NCBI RefSeq assembly: GCF_000151315.2
Contig: NW_011887302.1
Coordinates: 496,001 to 560,000 of the forward strand
Reading direction: 5' to 3'
Length of the DNA: 64,000 nucleotides
Source: Capsaspora owczarzaki ATCC 30864
Lineage: Eukaryota; Opisthokonta; Filasterea
The position numbers were made by a program, and so were the translations under genes. The notes beneath the pieces were generated by a model. The model ran no database searches. It was not told the DNA's origin and worked only from the letters and a program-made list of their open reading frames with translations. The stretch's first letter is position 1; every line of letters starts with the position of its first letter. Positions 35,287 to 45,300 of this stretch are shown piece by piece.

Positions 35287-38200
35287 CTACACAGCAAGCG
35301 CAGAGACGAGCTGCAACAACTCAGCTGTCGGCTTGTTCCAGTTCTCAATGGACTTGGAAACTCGCGTCCAGTGCTCCCCGTGCCGCGGTTCTGCTGCAAC
35401 ACACTTTTGCAAAACATCCTGCTGGTCATTGGCAGTGCCGTGCTGCAGCTGGAATTTATAAAAGGTGGCCCAAGCGTCGCCGAGGTCTGGATCAGCACCG
35501 ATCGCGCGGCGGAACCATTCAGCAGCCTTTTCCACCTTGCGCTCAGCCCACAAAAGCCTAGAGGTGGACAAGGGAAGGAAGGAGTGAGCAACAGCCTGAA
35601 ACGGAAAACAACAATCGCAGAAATTCAGAAAAAAAAACCCGTCCGCGTTTCTTACTTTGCAACAGCAACAAGAACGTGCGGGCTGTCTTCGTTGCGCTGA
35701 ACAGCGGTGAGACTTTTCGCTCGTCGCAATGGAACTGGTTCCATGAAAATGGCCTCGGCCAGGAGGAGACCAGACGTGGGGCACTCTTGCATCGCTACGA
35801 AAAGGAAAAAAAAAACCACAACAGGTCCAACGCTCGCACAATGAGTTTGTCGTTTCTCCAAAAAGCACGCATGAGCAACAAATTTCGCTCAACAGCCACA
35901 TCTCACCTTTGGCCATGAGCGCTTGTGCGGCTGCTGCGTTGCCGCTTCGAGTCTCGACGCGAACCGCCTCCAGCCACAAAGTATCGTTCTTTTGGTTCTT
36001 GAAGCGAGCTCGTTCCAGAATACCGCGCGCCTTTGTCAAATTGCCAGTCTGTTCCTCCAGCCGCGCAGCCAGAAGCCATAGTGGAATGGAGGAAGTGCAT
36101 CGTCGGATCTGCATCCAAACAACAACAACAACAATAGCCACAAATGCACAGCTTTCAGTACCGATCCACCTCTGCAGAAAACAAACAAAAAACACCACAG
36201 ATCGCTGCAACGTACGCCTTCCTTGTAGGCCTCTCGGGCGCCGTTTTCATCGCCTTGCTGCATGAGGATTTGCCCTCGCATCATGTGAAGCTTGTCAAAT
36301 TCCGGGAAAAGCTGGACTCCTTCGGCCAGCAGGGTCTTTGCGCGCTCCAGCTCATTCAACTGCCACTCGAGCTTGGCAGACTTCATCCAGACACGGGCGG
36401 TGGGAGCATTGGCCCGTGCACGGTCGAGAAGTGCGCGAGCTCGAGCAAACTCGCTGGTTTCGCTTTCCAGCTTGACGGCTGCCAGCCAAATTTCCTCGCT
36501 GTTGGGGTTTGCGTTGAAGGCGTACATCAAAATTTGCTTGCTCTGCTCAATATTGCCCGCGCGCCATTGCTCCTTGGCGCCCATCAGCCAGAGCTCTTCG
36601 GCCTGCGGGCAGTAACGAACGGCCTTTTCCAGCACGGCGTGCACAGTCGCGGGAGTACCGTGCTGCTTTTCGAGCAGCGCAGCGCTCTTCCACAACGATT
36701 GCTTGGATGAGAACTTTTCCAAGGCGTGCTCGTACACTGCGCGTGCGCAGTTGATGCAGTTTTGGCTGACAAACTGTTTGGCGGAGGAGCAAGTGAGGAG
36801 CGAGGCAAGACCACAGCACATTCACATTCACATTCCATCAACAAACGACCACAAAGAAAAAAAACCACCACGTACCGTAGCAGCGTCGTCAGCCCAAGTA
36901 ACTCGACGATCTTCGGCCTCCACACCAACGTCAATAACATTCATAACAATGCTCTTGGCTGTCGCAATCGAGTTGGCCTTTTCGCAAACTTGAGCATCGG
37001 CAAGCCAGTCGTCGCGAACGATCTGCACACCGTTGGCAGACAATGCCTTGATTGCTGTTCAAGCGCAAGTTGCAAAAACAACAATGAACAAGTGAGATAC
37101 AAAACCATAGAACGAGCAATCGCCGTCCCAGCACCCCCTTGAAACACCCCCCCCCGCACCGACGCAAAAACTTACCGCGCTGAACAATCTTGTCCACCAT
37201 CACACGATTGCCATCCGCACTGTTGGCCTCTTCCAGTTGCGCTGCAGCAATCCAAATTTGGCGATCGGTGGGGATGCTCATGCGCGCCTTGTTGAGCACG
37301 GCCTTGGCGTTATCATATGTCTCGAGGTGGGCGAGTGCGAGCCACAAGTCCACGCTGTCGGGGCAGCACTCGACGGCGCGTCCCAGCAGGATGCGGGCAT
37401 CTTCGGGTGTCTCGAGCTCGACGGCAGTCTTCCAGAGACGGACCGAGTTGGGAATGTGCTCGAGCGCCTTTCGCAGCACACGCTTCTTGGCTGTGGTGTC
37501 GGTTTCAATGTCGGACGCCTTGAGCCAGATCTTGACTGAATGCGGGATTTGCTCGACGGCCTGGGCAACCACTGCCTTGGCGAGGTCTGGCGGATGCAAC
37601 CGAGCGGCCTCAACCCACATGTCCTCGCTCTTGGGGCAGAACTCGCAGCCTTTCATGGCCAGGGTGCGTGCAGCCGCCATCTTGCCAGCAGCCTCTTCGA
37701 GGCGGGCCGCTGCAATCCAGCCTGGAGCGTGGCGCGGATTGGTTTGGGTCACGTTGGCGAGGAGGGTGCGCGCCTTGTTCAAATCGCCGTAGTCGGAGCC
37801 CTTCTGCGGGATGACCGAGTTCAAGTCCGTCATGTAGCCCTTGGCATCGACAACCGTCTGGCCAGTGACAGAGTCCGAGGCCTGGTTGAGGCGGGCATTC
37901 AAAATGGACGTGCGCGCCTCGCCAATCTGGGTCAAGTCGCCAGGCGTTGCCATGCCCTGCATCGGGTCGACGGCGGTGGTTGTCTCGCCAGCCGTGCGTG
38001 CCGCGTTGATGACCGAGTCTGGCACAGGTGTATATCGCTCTGGACGAACCAGGCGAGGCTTCTTCGCGCGCAGCGAGCCGGCCTCTGGAAGCATCTCCCA
38101 GTCCTCGGCCGACATTTGATTCAAGCCGCGCTTGAGCTCTACAAACTGCTGCTGGATTTTCGGGTGCTCTTGATTGAATCGGTCAATCTCCTCTTGCATC

Positions 38201-38824
38201 TTCTTCTCTCTGCGGGCGTCTCTGCGCGTGTCCATGCGCCTGTCGATGGCGTCGTAGATGGCGTCTGCTTCCTTGTCGTCTTCCTCGTACGGCGCCGAGG
38301 CGAACAGCGATCCAGAGTAGCCGTTCTCCTCGTCGTAATGCGCGTCGTTCAGGTTGCCATCCTTCTCCTTGTCCTCCTCAGCTGCACGGCGTCGTGCGAA
38401 CGGCGATGCTTCCTCACTGCAGACATGCATTGAAACAAGACGAACGAACGCAGGGTGAGTGAGTGATTTGAATCATCCAAAGCCCCGCCTGTCGCTCACT
38501 CTGCCTGGGCCACAAGCCGTCCACGCATCCACGCATCCACACATTCAATACAGCGCTGGGCATGAACGCGAGGGGGGGGGGACGGGAGCTCAACGTCGTC
38601 GCGCAACGTCGAGATCTCGTCTGTGCGCTTGCCGTCCCAGTGTGTTCCCTCCCCAGGAGTGGACGTTGCCATCCATTGAACATGAAGCGCAATGCGGGCT
38701 TACATTTCGACTTCGCCGGGTGCTCGCGCGGGACCAATGTCAGACCGCGTTGTGAAACCAGTCGCTCTGTTTCAAAGTTGAACAACGCACACACGCCGAC
38801 AGTGAGTGTTCTCAGCTCCGTCAG

Positions 38825-38855
<31 letters not shown>

Positions 38856-38996
38856 GAACAACAGTCCACAATAGAGCAAGGAATAAAGAACAAGTTACCC
38901 GCGACCAGCGCCGGCAACGTAGCCGCTCGGAGCCGCTTTGCCGAAAAAGCTCTTCTTCTGAGCTTCGACCAACGCAGCAGAAAACACCGACGCCAT
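35287..38996 (-). CDS. PRPF6: Pre-mRNA-processing factor 6 (U5 snRNP, PRPF6/Prp6)
   Basis: Eight minus-strand exons (38996-38899, 38766-38704, 38416-37176, 37054-36876, 36773-36216, 36108-35907, 35785-35656, 35557-35287) join in phase to about 913 residues (human 941). PRPF6 bridges U5 and U4/U6 in the tri-snRNP. The PRP1 N-terminal domain shows [40 protein letters not shown] and [13 protein letters not shown], then [20 protein letters not shown]. The rest is a series of HAT/TPR-like repeats, including [51 protein letters not shown] and [17 protein letters not shown]. Two short 5' exons were needed to recover the conserved N-terminus. A CAT repeat lies in intron 1. Confidence 0.98.
38824..38854. 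repeat. (CAT)n run in PRPF6 intron 1
   Basis: About ten ATC/CAT units on the plus strand between PRPF6 exons 1 and 2. Confidence 0.9.
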
Positions 38997-39345
38997 GAAA
39001 AACTAAGAAACAATGAAACAATGAAGATAGAAATAAAAAAAAAATAAAAATAAAAGGACAAATTATTGAAAAATAAGAAATGGCAACGAGGCTACATTTG
39101 GAATGGTCAAAATGATCATAGTTCAGATGTGGACTTCTTTTCCCCGAACACTGGTTGGGCTCAGCGAACAAGATCACCATCCACGCACAATCGGGCGTAA
39201 AACTGCTTCATCAACGAGCATGAAAATGCGATGGAAGTGAATGAATTGTCGGGAAATAAAACTACATTTGAGAATACAACAGAATCGAAACACATCTGCC
39301 TTGTTCTTTGTGTGTGTGAATGAGCGCATCATCAGAACCCAAGCG
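38997..39345. promoter_or_regulatory. PRPF6 upstream region / giant gene 3' UTR
   Basis: Two minus-strand genes are in tandem here, so this A-rich 349-base gap holds the 3' end of the giant gene and the promoter of PRPF6. No sharp motif was identified. Confidence 0.4.
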
Positions 39346-42300
39346 TTATGCGGTGGTGTTGGCAGAGACAGCGGTGTTGCTGCCAGAGGCAGCGGTGGAA
39401 GTGAGCGTTGAAACATGGGCAGGAGCAGTCCAAGGAACAGTCACGCCAACAGCAAGTGCCGCCAATCGAGCAGCCTCGCTTGTTTGAGCGCGAGCGGCGG
39501 GGGAGACAAACCCGCCTTCAGTTGTGCGCGCAATCTGGATGATGGCTACAACCTCAGCCACACGGCGAGCGTTGGCCTGCAGCGAGGAGGCAGGAGCCGC
39601 AGGGCTTGGAGTCGGCTGCTTGGCTGCCTCATCAGCAGCAGCCTTGCTCAGCGCGGCAATTCTGCCTGGGACGAGGTCAACGACGGGAACTGGATCAATG
39701 TCAACCTGTTCTGCGGGGAAGGCGGCATAAGCATCAAGCAGGAAGTGAAGTGCACGGAAGCCCGGAGGAATGCCAATGCTGCGGAGGAACTCGAGGAAGT
39801 GCTCGCAGCGGTTGGGCGAGCGAAGACTCAGGCCGTGCAGGATCTCCATCACGAGCGTCTTGAAGGCGTCGCGCGCAGTGTGCAACATTGTACGCGTTTC
39901 TTCAATGTCATGAGGCAGCAACGAGGTGTTGTGCAGCTGCATCATAACGTCGTCGAACGCCGTCCAATCCTGTCGCAAGCGTGCAAAATGCAAGGCCATG
40001 GCGTACGCTCGGCTCGACGAGAGCGTCCGCGGTGACAACAGCCACACGAAATGAAGCAGACGCTCTGACGCATCGTCGAGCGCTCGGTTTGAGGACACCT
40101 GGCTCAAAAAGGACGAAAAAGTGACCCACAGCTCTTCGGGCACAACCGCTGGAACGAGGGACGGACGGGTGTTGTCGACAGACAATTGGCCCCGTGCCTC
40201 GCGCGTGGCCGCCTTAGAAGAGGAATTCGAGGAAGACTTCGAGGAATTCGAGGACGAATCCGAGGAATCCGAAGAATCCGAAGAATCAGACGAGGCAGAT
40301 GCAGCGGCTCCAGTGCGGGGTGCAGACGCCAGGAACTCGTCCATGAGCGCCGAGCGGAATGCACGCCCATGACCACGCAGCCACTGAGAGAGCAACTCGG
40401 CCGATGCTTGTTTCGGGAGGACGCGTTGCACGTGTGCAGCGTGGTGCTTGCAGAACCAGAGCAGCGCTCCAATGACAGCATTGCAACCATTGTTGCGTGT
40501 CGTGCGCAGAGCGCCTGGATTTGGGGTTGGGCTGCTGTTGGCAATTCGTCCAGCAGATGCTGCCTTGTTCAAGACAGCACAGAGGATGGCCAAGTCAGGC
40601 TTCTGAGCCAGCGACATGCTGGGCACAAATTTGATAAAGTAGCGCAGCGCAGTGTCCACAAGCTCAAACGCCACCGCGACACGGGGAATGATGCCCATGT
40701 GTTCCGGCCTCAGAGTGAGCGTCGACCAAAGCGCCTCCGGGTACGCCGAGCTCGGTGCAATCGCTGCGAGCGACGCATCCAACACGGGAATGAGCTGCCG
40801 GCCGTTACTCGTCATCATGAGCAGCTGCAAAACAGATTGCCGGCAAGAGTGGAGCTCGGCTTCGGACGTCTGAAGCAGAAGGGCAATGAGGGCAGAGTGC
40901 TGCGGATACACTTCGCGCAACAGTCGTGTGCCACTCGACGAGCTTAGGTGTTGTCCGAGCGTGCTTGGGCTCAGCACGACGAGGAACTGATCGAGGGCTG
41001 CGCTGACCTTGCCCTCCAGCAACAGGAAGCGCGTTAGCAGAAGCGGGTCACGCGGCAACGGGCGCTGGTACAAGCGCACGTGTGCCGCGCTCACCAAGGC
41101 GCGAATCGCGTCTCCGCGCGGCGTTGGAAGTCCATCAAGGGTGCGGAATACGGTGACGAGATCCGCTGAAGCCAGCTGACGAGGGGCGGAAGCTGTGGTA
41201 GTGGGCACAGAGAACTGCCGAATCCAAGCAAGCTCGCCAGCGTCGCGTTTGGACTGCTCCGAGAGGAAGCGGGCAATCTTTGCGAGCGCCTCGGGACCGC
41301 TGGGGTTGCTCTCGTCCAAGGCGGGAAGCAGTGCATCATCCAACTTGGCAACGTTTGCCATGAATTCCGCACGCACCGCAGCATCTTCAACAACGGCAGA
41401 CCAGTGCATCGACCAAGTGGGGGAGGCTTGAATTTCTGCAAGAAGGGCATCAAGCCCGGAAAGGCCGGCGTTTGTGTGAACAGCAGCTTTCGCTGCGTGT
41501 GGTGTGAGTGGCGAGGATGCTGGAGTTGTTTGAGGCACTTCCCACTGAAGCTGAGCCGAACCAAGACTGGTGACGGGAATGCGCCCGACGACCACGCCAA
41601 TTTGCTCGACGGCAACCGTGAAATGCGACGCTGCCTCCGATTGCCCTTGCCTCACAAGGGCATCTTGGACTGCAATCGCCACATCACGCCAGTGCTCGCG
41701 ATTGTGGTGCAGCTGGTGTTCGACAGAGCGAGCAACACGCGAGGTGAATCGGACCTCTGCGTGACGGTCGGATGTGATGGCCGTCAGCCTGGTGACCAGC
41801 GAGACAGCCAACGCGGTGCGACCGGCGGCCAGCGCGTGGGTGAGCAAGAAAATGGACGTGTACGAGTTCAGGCGGAACGACGAGGCGTCAGCAAGGTCGA
41901 GCCACTGTTCAAGCGCCTGGAACATGCTGGAGAGCCGCGGTTCGGGCTCCAGTGGTGTCGCAGCGGAAGTCAAGGATGGCGCCACACGAAGGGCATCCAC
42001 GAGCTTTGTGGGCCACTCGTGTGACGAGTAGCGATCCATCAACAGGAATGCCGCCGCGTCGAGGGCGCTGCCCACAAGAGCGGACAGGCCCTGCTTGACT
42101 TCCGGCTTTGCGTGCTCAAAGATGGCAATGTGGGGATGGGCGCTCAGCCGCCCGGCAACCTCAAGGCGTCCCGCACGCTGCTCGGATCCAGCTAGCAGCA
42201 GCATCATCACAGCCAGCGCTTGAGCACGAGCTTTGGGAGGCAACACGTGCTGAATGTCGCCCATGAGCCGACCCAAGTCATCGGCGCCAGGAGGGGCGGT

Positions 42301-45300
42301 TGCACCGTTTGCTGGCGCAGAAGCACTGGCTGGAGCATGCCAGCCAGAAGACTGTTCCAGGTTGGCGCGCTGGGGAATGACGTCAGGCAAGCGGAATGCA
42401 AGCGGAAAGGCGCTCAAAAACGCAAGGCGGGGACGAAACAGGCCACTTGAAATCAGATCTGTCAGTAGGGAGAGCGACAAGTGCGCCCGATTACGATGAT
42501 CGAAGAACGGGACATGGTCCGCTGGCAGTAAGCCGACCGGGACTTCTCCTGGTTTGTGAGGCGCCGACCCTCCGTCCTCTCGATCGCCAGCCGGGTTCAA
42601 TCGGGCACGCAGCTTTTCGTTGCCGACGATCGACACCACAGCTTGGACCATGTCAGTCGGAGTCATTGTGCTTTGAGTTTGCACCAATTTGAGGAGAGCG
42701 AAAGCCGACATGTAGTCGCGCTGAATGGTCAGACAGGTCAACAGGCGCGCAAGCGATCGACCAGACGGCATCCGTTGGTTGCGGCTGGCGGCCAATTCCA
42801 GAAGCGTCTGGACCTTGACTGGACGCCCTCGCAGGGTGTGGTACTCAAGCAAGGCAGCGAGTGAATCGACAGAGGTTGTGGTGGTCTCCTTGGGATCGGC
42901 AAGGACGTCAACCAGGTACGGCGGACAGCGGGGATTCCGCGCGACGTTGACGAGGAGCGCGTTGACAAGCAGGCCGTGGTTGACCGAAACGGACATCTGG
43001 CCGCCAACAGCCTTGGTGAGTTGCAGCACGGAATACTCAATCAAGCGTTCATAGAGTGCCGCCTTGACCAAATCGCGTCGTTGCGTGCGGTTCAGCGCGC
43101 TGAACTGCGTGCGGATGGCGCTTTTGAAGACAATCTTCTGCTGCAGCGTATCGAGTGTATCAAACTCGTCCGCCACCGGGCCAAGCGGCGGCTGCGGAGA
43201 TGCGCGATCGGAGGCCGGATGGTGAAGGCGCTGGGGCTTGATCAGATCGGCCAGATAGGTCGGCTGGATGATGTGGGGTGGGTGTGATATGTACGCAAAG
43301 AGCGGCTTGAGGTCCAGCATCGAATACTGGATGGCCAACGACAAGTCATTCGGGTGAAAGCCGAGGCCCAGCGATTTGTACCGCTCAAACAAGCGCGAAA
43401 GCGACATGGTGGGTTCGTCAACGAGTAGTGCTTGGAGAAACCATCGGTGCCACGCGCGCCGCAGATTGAAAAGCTCTCTTGTATCGCCATTGGAAGCGGC
43501 CAAAGACGTTGCAAGGATGGAAGGGAAGGATGGGATGACAACGGAAATGGCGACGTGCAACTGGAGAAGCGTTTCAGCATCGCCGGCATCAGCCAGAGCC
43601 TGGCACACTTGGTTTGCGGCGTTTCGCAGAGTGGTATAATACAGCCGCGCGTGCTGCGCAATCCAGGCCGCCAGCGTCTTCCAGACCTGATGGGACGCCG
43701 CTAGGCTGAGAAGCGTGGGTTGCACGTGGCGCGAGATCAGGCTGGAGACCAGACGGTCGGCGCCAATGCGGTCTGCAATGCTGAAGGTGTCCGAAAGGAG
43801 GGTGAGCGAATCGGCCAACGGAAAGAGGAGCATCACGTCCTCGAGCGCTTCAAAGTTTTGGACACGTGCCACAACATCCGCTCGGGATGCTTGAGCGCGG
43901 AACAAGGCGCGGGCGAGCTCAAACCGGCTGGGATTGGAGCTCGTAGTGACATTTCGAAGGGACGTTGAAATCAAGGAGCTTTGCTGCTTGGCCAATTTCG
44001 GGCTCGGCGGTGGATGCGGCCAGTTGAGCGTCGTCCGGGTGATTCTGCGGCCTCGGTGAAGACTACGCAAGAGATGAGTAAACGTCACACTGTCCGGCGG
44101 CACGCCAGCCAGTGTCGCAGCATCCACCCAATCAAAGGCGTCCAGGATTGACGCCTTGGCGATGCCGAGCGTCAGCGTGGTCATGACATCCCCATCCAAC
44201 GGAGCTGTCGACGGCTGCTGCATCATGATCGTAAATACGAGTTGAGCACGTGCAAAATCTGGCTGAGGATAAGTCAGCAGCAAGTGCTCAAAGATGTCGT
44301 TAAACCGCGCCGTGTTCATCGTGGCGCGCATGGCGTAGAGAGAGCGCTGTATTTCTGTATGGGTCATTCCGGGCATGGCAGCAAGCACGGTCTGGAAGTC
44401 GGGTGGAGGCGCAGATGCCGTGCCACTACTGGTCGAGGGTGTGGTTGTTGCTGTTATTGGTGTGGTGGAGGAGGAGGAGGTGGTGGTGGTGGTGGTGGCG
44501 GTCGTACTGCTGGTGTCGGCCGCCTGAGACGCCGTCTCTGCCACATCCGTAGCCGTCTCGGAGATGGCAGCAGTTTCAGACGCAATGATCGGACCCAGAA
44601 GACTTGCAGTGACCTTCAAGGGAGAATTTGTGCCCAGGGCAGTCAGCACGTCGGAAGGCGGCACCAAAGGTTCGCTCAGGTCAACTCGGGTGCCGAGAAT
44701 CAGGGAGGCGGTGGCTGTGTCGACGCCCACACGCATCTTTTCCATGACCATGAGCAAATCGGTCAGCTCGTCGACTTTGGTGAGCCCCGCGCCGGCCAGG
44801 GATTGCAGCAATGGACGGAAGTGGGCAGACCGCGGAGCGAGCTGGTAGCTCGCCATTGCGTTGACAAGGGTCATGGCCAACGTCGTCTGATTATGCCGAC
44901 AAAGCAGCTCCATCAAACGCTGGAACATTTGCAAGGATGGCGTAATAAAGCCCGTGCTCATTTCTTCAACCAATGCGATCGCGCTGGCGGGATCGGCCGC
45001 AACCTCGCATGCGCGCACCACACCCGTATAGGCAACGGAAAGCAACTGCCGAAGCTCGTTCTCCTCCAAGGAACTCCGTCGAACGACACCAGGAGTGGGC
45101 GCTGCTTGACCTGGTCCAGCGGTGCCTGGAAGAAGCGAGCGCACCAAGCCGACAATGGCCCGTGCGCCAGCAATGTGGCCGCGCTGGGCAAAGATCTCCA
45201 CGCACTCCCGAAGCCCGGCGACATTCACGGGCTGCTTGGCGTGCAAGGCATGAATGCAAAACGCACCAAAGGCGGTGACAGCGTCGCCGTCAGCCAATGC

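Noticed and set aside
39415-40372. Glu-rich plus-strand frames near 40200-40300
   Set aside because: They are the reverse complement of the Ser/Asp run in the giant gene.
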